DNA of 5,711 nucleotides from contig JAKADF010000254.1 of assembly GCA_021820805.1 (NCBI GenBank), forward strand, positions 1 to 5,711. The letters are read 5' to 3'. Each line of letters starts with the position of its first letter. The first letter of the stretch is position 1. A program made the position numbers and the translations under genes. Below are positions 1 to 5,711 of this stretch, piece by piece. Source of the DNA: Bacillota bacterium. Its GTDB lineage: Bacteria > Bacillota > Bacilli > Alicyclobacillales > Alicyclobacillaceae. Below the pieces are notes generated by a model. The model was given only the letters and a program-made list of their open reading frames with translations, did not search any database and had not been told where the DNA came from.

Positions 1-1083
1 CCCGTTTTTCGTGAGATTTCAATTTCTGAAGATAAGGTGACAACAAGAGCAATCCGGGTAGCTTCACGGGCTTTACATGCGCTTGGGCTCGATTTTGGGC
101 TCGTGAGCCTTGGTCTTGGACCCAAAGGGATGCTTCACGTACTTGATGTTACTCCGTCTCCGATATTGGAAGGGAGACTGCTTGACTTATATGCACGAGC
201 GATTACTGAGTTTATTGATCGAGAAGAGAGACTTTCCCATACTGGTGTTTCGAATGTCATACTCGGCACAGATATTGAATTGATGCTGCGTGGACCGAAG
301 GGAGGAATGGTACTTGCCAGTAACTATTTCTCCAGGAAAGGGCGCGTGGGATGCGACGCTCGTTCCATTCAATATGATGGGAAGAGGCTGCCGCTTGTTG
401 AGTTAAGGCCAGAACCAGATTCGAGTCCGCTTGCTTTAGTAAGTCATTTACGTGATGTATTTCTAGAAGGCGTATTAAAAGTCAATCGGCCGGGAGTTGA
501 ATGGCGAGCTGGGAGTATGCCATTTCGTCCTTATTGTATAGGAGGGCATATCCACTTTTCGAATGTGCCGTTTTCCAGTCATTTTGTGAAAGTACTAGAT
601 AACTACTTAGGATTATTATTAATGGCAGTGGAAAATCCCGATACGGCAGCGCTGCGAAGGCCAAAGTATGGATTTTTGGGCGATGTTCGACAAAAGGATT
701 ACGGCGGTTTTGAGTATAGAACACCGGCCAGTTTTATCGTAAGCCAAGAGGTGACAACTGCAGCATTCTGTATTGCCCATTTGGTTGCATTATATCACCG
801 CGAACTACCTTGGTTCGATATTTATGAAGCAGGAACGCAAGCTGCATTTTATAGAAATGATGTTGATACCCTATGGCCGATTATGGAACGAAACATAGAA
901 CGTCTAAAAGAGTTGCCGCTATATAATCGGTACAGTGACCATATTGAACCATTGGTTGAAATGGTTCGAAAACGGAAGACTTGGGATGAATCCTTAGATG
1001 TTCGTGATATTTGGGGATTGCCAAAGCAACAAACTGTTCGTAATAAGATGGTTCGTGCAAAACAAACACGCAGGAGCGGGTAA
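1..1083 (+). CDS. ATP-grasp / putative COOH-NH2 ligase (amidoligase type 2) fusion protein, 5'-truncated
   Basis: The reading frame is open from base 1, so the gene begins upstream; 360 codons are visible and the GTG at 37 is only an internal valine. The first ~70 residues look like the end of an ATP-grasp fold: ALGLDFG (bases 79-99), then VLDVTPSP (139-162), where ATP-grasp enzymes usually have a D/E-x-N metal-binding strand. The rest resembles the phiEco32-like COOH-NH2 ligase type 2 family, a glutamine-synthetase-like fold: GTDIEL (265-282), VGCDAR then ELRPEP (400-417), GGHIHF (541-558) and FEYRTPASF (709-735). The acidic and histidine residues in these motifs are the likely metal and ATP ligands. 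Such enzymes are predicted to join a carboxylate to an amine using ATP; the substrate is unknown. Only 37 bases separate it from the following YheC/YheD-type gene, which suggests an operon and a role in spore-coat or peptide modification (inference). The fold assignment is fairly sure; the function is not. Confidence 0.8.
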   Translation, partial: PVFREISISEDKVTTRAIRVASRALHALGLDFGLVSLGLGPKGMLHVLDVTPSPILEGRLLDLYARAITEFIDREERLSHTGVSNVILGTDIELMLRGPKGGMVLASNYFSRKGRVGCDARSIQYDGKRLPLVELRPEPDSSPLALVSHLRDVFLEGVLKVNRPGVEWRAGSMPFRPYCIGGHIHFSNVPFSSHFVKVLDNYLGLLLMAVENPDTAALRRPKYGFLGDVRQKDYGGFEYRTPASFIVSQEVTTAAFCIAHLVALYHRELPWFDIYEAGTQAAFYRNDVDTLWPIMERNIERLKELPLYNRYSDHIEPLVEMVRKRKTWDESLDVRDIWGLPKQQTVRNKMVRAKQTRRSG

Positions 1084-1103
1084 TTGAAACTAAAACGCGT
1101 TGC

Positions 1104-1111
1104 TGAGGGGG
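1104..1111 (+). promoter_or_regulatory. Ribosome binding site of the YheC/YheD-type gene
   Basis: TGAGGGGG is a purine-rich Shine-Dalgarno-like stretch ending 9 bases before the GTG at 1121. It decides the start: the in-frame TTG at 1100 lies upstream of this site and has no comparable sequence before it, and the ATG at 1114 is out of frame. Confidence 0.65.
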
Positions 1112-1120
1112 AAATGGGCC

Positions 1121-2422
1121 GTGGCTGAGCAGCTTGACGCTGAGTTCGTATGGTTTTTTCGGGGTAAGCGTTTGACGATGGCTGTCTATGTAATGCCAAG
1201 TATGGTGAGAAGTTTCCGCCAACCGCTGCCCACAGTGGCACGCGTTTCAAACACCTATGTTAACGTCATTTCTATCCCTCCTAAAAAAATTGAATATCGA
1301 TGTCCAACCATATTAACATTTTATAACAAGGAATGGGTGACTGGGCCCGTTTTTGCAATTCTCGCCGGGTCAGGGGCAGGGTCTAGCAATTTTCAGGGAA
1401 GTCAACTAAATTTTCGAGATATCATGGAAGCAGCTAAAGCCAGGAATATTTTTATCTATGTTCTTCCCGCTTCAGCAGTTACGGATAATTCCCAGTGGTA
1501 TGGGTATGTAAGGCTCGGGTATCAAAAATGGCTCTCAATTCCATGTCCTAGGCCACAGGCAGTTTATAACCGAATTCCAACTCGGTATCTTGAAAGACGT
1601 GCGCAAACAGTACTCGCAAAACAGAAACTAAAATACTATGAGATTCCGATATTCAATCCGGATTATTTCAATAAAGCAACCATTTACGATATTATTCGTC
1701 ACGCAGGGTATGACAATTACTTGCCTCATTCAAGTGGAATTCTTACGAAGTCTATTTTATTTGACATGCTTCATAAGCTAAATGGAGTTTATTTGAAGCC
1801 TGCCGGAGGCAGTGTTGGTCATGGTATGATACTAATTTTGCATCAGGGAACCGGCAGGTATGTAATCCAAACACTTAAAAATGGCGTATGCGATACTGAG
1901 TCCGCAGAAAGCTTTCAATTACTATGGCAAATTGTAGACAGAAAACGTCTTCCTGGCAGTTATGTTGTGCAAGAAGCAATCTCCCTTATTTCTTGGTATG
2001 GACGTCCATGCGATTTTCGAGTGCTCTTACAAAAGCATTATGATACTTGGCGTGTTGTTGGTAAAGGAGTCCGAGTAAGCGGACCGGATACGATTACTAC
2101 ACACGTTCCAAACGGCGGATATATTGCCGATACTAAGCAAGTTTTAAGAGAAGTTTTTGCAGATGGTGCAGAAGAAGTTGAGCAAAGGCTTGACCTTTTA
2201 ACATTAGATTCTGCACGAGCTATTGATGAATATTATCAGGGCAGATTAGGTGAAATGTCTATGGATGTCGGTATAGACAAGAATGGTCGACCATGGTTTT
2301 TTGAGGCTAACGCAAAACCAATGAAGTTTGATGAAAAAGAGATTCGTGAAAAATCTATAGCAGGTGTCATTGATTATTTGCAATATCTTGGTCAAGGCCG
2401 CAAAAAAACGTCTAGGGAATAG
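1121..2422 (+). CDS. YheC/YheD family ATP-grasp protein (endospore coat-associated)
   Basis: This encodes a complete protein of 433 residues when started at GTG 1121, which has a good ribosome binding site. The N-terminal ~75 residues are variable; GPVFAIL (from residue 75) and YNRIP (149-153) are typical of the YheC/YheD family. The ATP-grasp core follows: KPAGGSVGHGM (K226 onward) resembles the nucleotide-binding lysine and glycine-rich loop, VVQEAI lies in the adenine-binding hinge region, DFRVLL starts at D298, and the metal site looks intact (D382, E395 and N397 in MDVG and FEANAKP). ATP-grasp enzymes activate a carboxylate as acyl phosphate and couple it to an amine or thiol. In Bacillus the relatives YheC and YheD are linked to the spore coat, but their reaction is not defined. 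No signal peptide or membrane segment is seen, so it is probably cytoplasmic. It follows the ATP-grasp/amidoligase gene by 37 bases, probably in one transcript. Family assignment is secure; substrate is unknown. Confidence 0.88.
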   Translation: MAEQLDAEFVWFFRGKRLTMAVYVMPSMVRSFRQPLPTVARVSNTYVNVISIPPKKIEYRCPTILTFYNKEWVTGPVFAILAGSGAGSSNFQGSQLNFRDIMEAAKARNIFIYVLPASAVTDNSQWYGYVRLGYQKWLSIPCPRPQAVYNRIPTRYLERRAQTVLAKQKLKYYEIPIFNPDYFNKATIYDIIRHAGYDNYLPHSSGILTKSILFDMLHKLNGVYLKPAGGSVGHGMILILHQGTGRYVIQTLKNGVCDTESAESFQLLWQIVDRKRLPGSYVVQEAISLISWYGRPCDFRVLLQKHYDTWRVVGKGVRVSGPDTITTHVPNGGYIADTKQVLREVFADGAEEVEQRLDLLTLDSARAIDEYYQGRLGEMSMDVGIDKNGRPWFFEANAKPMKFDEKEIREKSIAGVIDYLQYLGQGRKKTSRE

Positions 2423-2471
2423 CACAGAGTCTCGGTTATTCCTGTTGGACAGGCCAGAACACACCTCCACT

Positions 2472-2505
2472 AACAGTGAATCTGTGGTATTATGAACAGA
2501 TGAAT
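2472..2505 (+). repeat. Short direct and inverted repeats around a candidate promoter
   Basis: AACAG-TGAAT (2472-2481) recurs as AACAG-A-TGAAT (2495-2505), 23 bases further on. Between and overlapping the copies, ATCTGT (2480-2485) is the exact reverse complement of ACAGAT (2496-2501), so the same CTGT could also pair with the upstream ACAG (2473-2476). The repeats bracket the candidate -10 element. They could be regulator half-sites or alternative RNA stems, or chance in a short AT-rich spacer. Confidence 0.35.
2485..2493 (+). promoter_or_regulatory. Candidate extended -10 promoter upstream of miaB
   Basis: TGGTATTAT reads as an extended -10 element (TGn followed by TATTAT, five of six matches to TATAAT). 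No good -35 hexamer lies 16-18 bases upstream, which is tolerated in extended -10 promoters. A start near base 2500 would leave a leader of about 64 bases before the miaB ATG. It is supported by pattern only, but it is the best candidate for driving the miaB-ricA operon. Confidence 0.4.
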
Positions 2506-2509
2506 AGGT

Positions 2510-2522
2510 CGTATTAAATACG
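2510..2522 (+). repeat. Perfect 13-base palindrome in the miaB leader
   Basis: CGTATT-A-AATACG is an exact inverted repeat around a single central A. It would sit about 10-22 bases downstream of the transcription start predicted from the -10 element at 2488-2493, a place where a dimeric repressor could block transcription. With a one-base centre it is unlikely to form a stable RNA hairpin, so a protein-binding site is the more likely reading if it is functional. No regulator can be named. Confidence 0.35.
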
Positions 2523-2547
2523 AAGTGCGGGAGATTTATTTTAAACT

Positions 2548-2554
2548 GAAGGTG
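2548..2554 (+). promoter_or_regulatory. Ribosome binding site of miaB
   Basis: GAAGGTG resembles the consensus GGAGGTG and ends 9 bases before the ATG at 2564. It favours that ATG over the in-frame GTG at 2525, which has no comparable upstream site and lies 3 bases after the palindrome. Confidence 0.6.
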
Positions 2555-2563
2555 TGTGAAAGT

Positions 2564-4069
2564 ATGGAGAATAAAAAGCCCCCGCTAAATCTAGGGCTCG
2601 GCCGCTTGGAGTCAGGACAAGGGTTAACGTTCGGGTTAAAACGGTCTGCTGGTGTGACGCGCAGAACGTATGACATACAGAGTTTAACTGCTGAATATCA
2701 AATTGGGCAAAAACATAATGGAGATTCGTATCGCTTCTTAATCAAAACATACGGATGCCAAATGAATGAACACGATTCTGAAATGATGGCAGGTATGCTC
2801 AAAGCAATGGGCTATGAGCAGACGGATAACTTAGAGGAAGCGGATTTAATTTTGTTTAATACTTGTGCAGTCAGAGAAAACGCAGAAGACAAGGTGTTCG
2901 GAGAAATTGGACGTTTACGTCCTATGAAAAACTCGAATCCAGAATTGATTTTAGGCCTTTGTGGCTGCATGGCGCAGGAAAAAGGTGTTCAGAAACTCGT
3001 AATGGAGAAGTTTCCATGGATTGATCTGGTTTTTGGAACACACAACATACACAGATTGCCGAATCTTGTTATGCAAGCAAGGCAAAGTCTAGATACAGTT
3101 ATGGAAGTTTGGGATCGTGCAGCAGAAACTATAGAAGATATTCCAAAGTCCCGCAAAGAAAACGTAAGGGCATGGGTAAATATTCAATATGGGTGCAATA
3201 AGTTTTGTACGTATTGCATAGTTCCATATACGCGCGGTGCTGAACGAAGCAGACAACCAGAAGACATCATTCATGAAATTGAGCAGCTTGTGGCAGAGGG
3301 CTATCAAGAAGTAACCCTCCTTGGTCAGAATGTAAATGACTATGGGGTTGATTTGGGCACAGTCAATTTTGCAGAGCTGCTGCGAAGGGTCAACGCAATT
3401 CCTGGGATTGGACGAATTCGTTTTATGACGTCAAACCCTTGGAATTTTACGAATGAGCTTATTTCCGTTATTGCTGAGTCTGAACATGTTGTTGAACATA
3501 TTCACTTACCGCTTCAGTCTGGCAATAATGAGGTTTTACGCCGGATGAACCGTACCTACACGAAGGAAATCTATCGTGATCTTGCATCTCGAATCCGGAA
3601 GGCAATACCAAATGTAAGCCTTACAACAGATATTATCGTGGGCTTCCCAGGCGAAACCGATGAACAATTTGCAGATACATTATCTCTTGTAGAAGAGATG
3701 CAGTATGACAATGCGTACACGTTTATTTTTTCAGCACGGGAAAATACACCAGCAGCCAAATTTGAGGATGACACACCTTACGACAATAAGAAGGCAAGAT
3801 TGCAGAATTTAAACGATTTGCAATATGCGATAAGCCTATCACAAAACCAAAAACTTGTGGGTGAGGTTGTGGAAGTTCTTGTTGAAGGTACGAGTAAAAA
3901 CAATGAACTAGTTATGGCAGGCAGAACGAGAACAAACAAGTTGGTATTGTTCCCTGGTGAGAAATCACTTGCTGGGAAATATGTGATGGTTAAAATTACC
4001 GATCCGCAGACTTGGTTGCTAAAGGGCGAACTTGTCTGTGAAGTGGATGCAAAGGGGGCACTTGCATGA
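2564..4069 (+). CDS. miaB: tRNA-2-methylthio-N6-dimethylallyladenosine37 synthase MiaB
   Basis: MiaB is a radical SAM methylthiotransferase that converts i6A to ms2i6A at position 37 of tRNAs reading UNN codons. It acts in the cytoplasm and uses two [4Fe-4S] clusters. The protein is 501 residues from ATG 2564, close to Bacillus MiaB, with an N-terminal extension of ~55 residues before the catalytic region. The N-terminal methylthiotransferase domain carries C65 (YGCQMNEHDSE), C101 (NTCAVRENAEDK) and C135 (CGCMAQE), the expected ligands of the auxiliary cluster; C133 is an extra nearby cysteine. The radical SAM motif CNKFCTYC (C211, C215, C218) binds the SAM-cleaving cluster. MTSNPWNF and HIHLPLQSGN follow, and a TRAM tRNA-binding domain spans about 427-493. 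Its stop overlaps the start of ricA by 4 bases (ATGA), so the two are translationally coupled. All key residues are present and the gene appears intact. Confidence 0.97.
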   Translation: MENKKPPLNLGLGRLESGQGLTFGLKRSAGVTRRTYDIQSLTAEYQIGQKHNGDSYRFLIKTYGCQMNEHDSEMMAGMLKAMGYEQTDNLEEADLILFNTCAVRENAEDKVFGEIGRLRPMKNSNPELILGLCGCMAQEKGVQKLVMEKFPWIDLVFGTHNIHRLPNLVMQARQSLDTVMEVWDRAAETIEDIPKSRKENVRAWVNIQYGCNKFCTYCIVPYTRGAERSRQPEDIIHEIEQLVAEGYQEVTLLGQNVNDYGVDLGTVNFAELLRRVNAIPGIGRIRFMTSNPWNFTNELISVIAESEHVVEHIHLPLQSGNNEVLRRMNRTYTKEIYRDLASRIRKAIPNVSLTTDIIVGFPGETDEQFADTLSLVEEMQYDNAYTFIFSARENTPAAKFEDDTPYDNKKARLQNLNDLQYAISLSQNQKLVGEVVEVLVEGTSKNNELVMAGRTRTNKLVLFPGEKSLAGKYVMVKITDPQTWLLKGELVCEVDAKGALA

Positions 4070-4488
4070 GCGTAGAGTATCAAGAGTATGCTCTCATGTA
4101 TGAGATAGCTGACCATATTGCGGATGAAATTCAACACTCGGAAGCCGCTTCTAGGTTTTGGCAGGCTCGTGAAAAGATGGAGCGGCATCTCGGTGCACAA
4201 GAATTATTTGAGGAACTGAAGCGTAAAACGAACAACTCGTATGTACTCCGCGATATTCTCAGTGAGAATCATCCCAAATACAATGATGCAAGAGGGCAAA
4301 TTGTGACTTTGGAGGAACGACTTGCTGAAATACCTGTCGCTATGCAATACAAGGAAGCCCAGGATGAGCTGAATGGTTTAATGCAAGAGGTTGTTCAATT
4401 AATCTTGCGGCGGTTGTCAAAAGTCATCCCGGTTGAGCCGGGCCCTAAGCAAGGATGCGGTAAAGCCTGTACGTGCGGAGATCATTAA
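4066..4488 (+). CDS. ricA: YlbF/YmcA family protein, RicA-like regulator
   Basis: This 140-residue, largely helical protein matches the YlbF/YmcA (com_ylbF) family in length, composition and position directly after miaB, as ymcA is in Bacillus subtilis. There RicA (YmcA) forms a complex with RicF (YlbF) and RicT (YaaT) that modulates RNase Y-dependent mRNA processing and affects competence, biofilm formation and sporulation; the complex carries iron-sulfur clusters. The helical core covers about residues 5-122. The tail GCGKACTCGDH holds three cysteines (C131, C135, C137) suited to cluster binding, which supports RicA over a generic YlbF paralogue. The start ATG overlaps the miaB stop, with AAAGGGGG (4051-4058) seven bases upstream as ribosome binding site. 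A strong terminator begins five bases after the stop, so the gene ends the operon. The family is clear; the exact RicA orthology rests on context and the cysteine tail. Confidence 0.87.
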   Translation: MSVEYQEYALMYEIADHIADEIQHSEAASRFWQAREKMERHLGAQELFEELKRKTNNSYVLRDILSENHPKYNDARGQIVTLEERLAEIPVAMQYKEAQDELNGLMQEVVQLILRRLSKVIPVEPGPKQGCGKACTCGDH

Positions 4489-4492
4489 TGAG

Positions 4493-4525
4493 ACGCTGCC
4501 ACTAGTTCTTGGTGGCAGCGTTTTT
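4493..4525 (+). terminator. Intrinsic terminator of the miaB-ricA operon
   Basis: ACGCTGCCAC (4493-4502) and GTGGCAGCGT (4512-4521) form a perfect 10-base-pair GC-rich stem with a 9-base loop, followed at once by a T tract (4521-4525). It starts five bases after the ricA stop and lies 50 bases before mutS, so mutS probably needs its own promoter or some read-through. Confidence 0.92.
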
Positions 4526-4574
4526 GTTCAGTACTATATTTACGATTCCTTAATGTTGTTTTGGAGGATTGTCA
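4526..4574 (+). promoter_or_regulatory. mutS leader with ribosome binding site and weak -10-like sequence
   Basis: GGAGG (4563-4567) lies seven bases before the mutS ATG and is a strong ribosome binding site. TATATT (4535-4540) could be a -10 element, but a convincing -35 at the right distance would fall inside the terminator stem and is not seen. The ribosome binding site is solid; the promoter is only a possibility. Confidence 0.5.
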
Positions 4575-5711
4575 ATGCCATTAACACCGATGATGCAGCA
4601 ATATCTTGATATAAAGGAACAGCACCAGGATAAATTGGTCATGTTTCGACTCGGTGACTTCTACGAGTTATTTTTTGATGATGCCGTCACGGCAAGCCGT
4701 GAGTTGGAAATTACTTTGACGGGCCGCGAGGCAGGCGACCGCGGCAGGGTGCCAATGTGCGGCGTTCCCTTTCATGCGATTGACCAATATCTCGGCAGAC
4801 TCATTGACAAAGGTTATAAAGTTGCAATTTGCGAGCAAATGGAAGATCCAAAATTGGCAAAAGGTCTTGTCAGAAGAGAAGTTGTTCGAATTGTAACTCC
4901 GGGGACTGCTCTTCGAGACAACCAGGAAACAAATTCTTTTCTTGCAAGTCTAACAGAGAAACACCAAGTTTTCGGTATTTCATTTGTAGATGTAGGAACT
5001 GGTGAAGTTTATGTGGCGCAGACGGACAGTTTAGATACGATTCGCGAGCAACTCATCGGATCAAAGCCTTTAGAAATTCTTGTTAGTCAGAAATTGAACG
5101 ATTCACCTCATGGCACCAGGCTAAAAACACTTTGTAAATCTGAATCTATTTCTTTGACGGTACAGGATACAGAGCAGAGTGGTATTGATGACTATGAAAA
5201 AATTGTACTTAGCCAGTATAGTATTGATGATTTACAGCCTATTGAACTGAATGATAAACGAGTTGCTGCTTGTGCGCTCGGTATGTCTTTCTTTTATATC
5301 CAAGAGACGCAAAAATTTGCGCTTCCACACTTACAATCTCCAAAAGATTTATTGATGAAGTCTGTTTTACACCTTGACTTAACTGCGAAGCGGAATTTGG
5401 AATTAACAGAAACAGCTAGAACAAGAGAGAAAAAAGGTTCTCTTCTTGGACTGCTTGATAAGACGAAAACTGCAATTGGCAGTCGAATGCTCCGTCGTTA
5501 TTTAGAGTTTCCGCTTCAATCTGTTTCGTTAATTAATGAGCGGTTGGATGCTGTAGAAAACCTGCTGACAGATATGTTTTCTAGAGAAGGATTGGCTGAG
5601 GCACTGAGGCTCGTGCAAGATTTAGAGCGACTCTTAGGTAAATTGTCATATGGGTCAGCGAATGCTCGCGACGTATTAGCTATTGCGAAATCTCTTGGCA
5701 TACTGCCGAAC
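4575..5711 (+). CDS. mutS: DNA mismatch repair protein MutS, 3'-truncated by window end
   Basis: MutS scans DNA for mismatches and small loops, then recruits MutL to start repair. The visible 379 codons are the N-terminal part of a protein that is usually about 850-870 residues; the frame is open to the last base. The mismatch-binding domain I includes the Phe-x-Glu motif in RLGDFYELF (F29, E31), followed by VPMCGVPFHAID and CEQMEDPKLAKGLVRREVVRIVTPGT, all typical of MutS. The connector domain starts near residue 125 (FGISFVDVGTGEVYVAQ), and the core lever region begins near residue 265 with RNLELTE (from R273) and LLDKTKTAIGSRMLRRYLEFPL. The clamp, ATPase and helix-turn-helix parts lie beyond the window. 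The start ATG has GGAGG seven bases upstream. It follows the ricA terminator closely; mutL would be expected downstream by analogy with Bacillus but cannot be seen. Confidence 0.97.
   Translation, partial: MPLTPMMQQYLDIKEQHQDKLVMFRLGDFYELFFDDAVTASRELEITLTGREAGDRGRVPMCGVPFHAIDQYLGRLIDKGYKVAICEQMEDPKLAKGLVRREVVRIVTPGTALRDNQETNSFLASLTEKHQVFGISFVDVGTGEVYVAQTDSLDTIREQLIGSKPLEILVSQKLNDSPHGTRLKTLCKSESISLTVQDTEQSGIDDYEKIVLSQYSIDDLQPIELNDKRVAACALGMSFFYIQETQKFALPHLQSPKDLLMKSVLHLDLTAKRNLELTETARTREKKGSLLGLLDKTKTAIGSRMLRRYLEFPLQSVSLINERLDAVENLLTDMFSREGLAEALRLVQDLERLLGKLSYGSANARDVLAIAKSLGILPN

Noticed and set aside
1100..1120. TTG start for the YheC/YheD-type protein
   Set aside because: It precedes the Shine-Dalgarno sequence at 1104-1111, which is correctly spaced for the GTG at 1121.
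849..1250. Minus-strand open frame of 133 codons
   Set aside because: It lies antisense to the 3' end of the amidoligase gene and the start of the YheC/YheD-type gene. Its product has no recognisable motif, and the + strand frames match known families throughout.
2441..2453. Hairpin CCTGT-TGG-ACAGG as a terminator after the YheC/YheD-type gene
   Set aside because: The stem is only five base pairs and no run of T follows on the + strand, nor on the - strand.
2525..2563. GTG start for miaB, 13 codons upstream of the chosen ATG
   Set aside because: It has no ribosome binding site, whereas the ATG at 2564 has GAAGGTG nine bases upstream.
3778..4200. Minus-strand open frame of 140 codons
   Set aside because: It is antisense to the TRAM end of miaB and the start of ricA, both well supported; its translation looks like a shadow with no domain.
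1..5711. CRISPR array, tRNA/rRNA genes, insertion sequence or prophage boundary
   Set aside because: I saw no regularly spaced repeats, cloverleaf, rRNA-like sequence, transposase or terminal inverted repeats. The phiEco32 name of the amidoligase family refers to where the domain was described and does not indicate a prophage here.

Overview
The window looks like a chromosomal stretch from an endospore-forming Gram-positive bacterium of the class Bacilli. Three things point there. The order miaB - ricA(ymcA) - mutS matches the Bacillus neighbourhood. The upstream genes encode a YheC/YheD-type, spore-coat-associated ATP-grasp protein and an ATP-grasp/amidoligase fusion. The ribosome binding sites are strong and purine-rich, and base composition is moderate. 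An Alicyclobacillus-like or Paenibacillus-like lineage is plausible, but the sequence alone does not settle this. All genes lie on the + strand.

Region 1 (1-2422) holds two predicted peptide/amide-bond ligases. The first is the C-terminal part of a protein that joins the end of an ATP-grasp fold to a phiEco32-type COOH-NH2 ligase (amidoligase type 2) domain. Its 5' end lies outside the window. After a 37-base gap comes a complete YheC/YheD-family ATP-grasp protein. The pair is probably co-transcribed and may act on spore-coat peptides or on a small peptide-like metabolite. This is the least characterised and most interesting part of the window.

Region 2 (2423-2563) is a 141-base intergenic leader. 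It carries a candidate extended -10 promoter set among short direct and inverted repeats, plus a perfect 13-base palindrome. No convincing terminator follows the ligase pair.

Region 3 (2564-4525) is a two-gene operon: miaB (tRNA methylthiotransferase) overlaps ricA (YlbF/YmcA family) by 4 bases, and a strong intrinsic terminator follows. Both products are associated with iron-sulfur clusters: MiaB by its cysteine motifs, RicA by its C-terminal cysteines.

Region 4 (4575-5711) is the 5' part of mutS (mismatch recognition), cut by the window end. In Bacillus subtilis the coat morphogenetic gene cotE sits between ricA and mutS. Here that space is only 86 bases and holds just the terminator and the mutS ribosome binding site.
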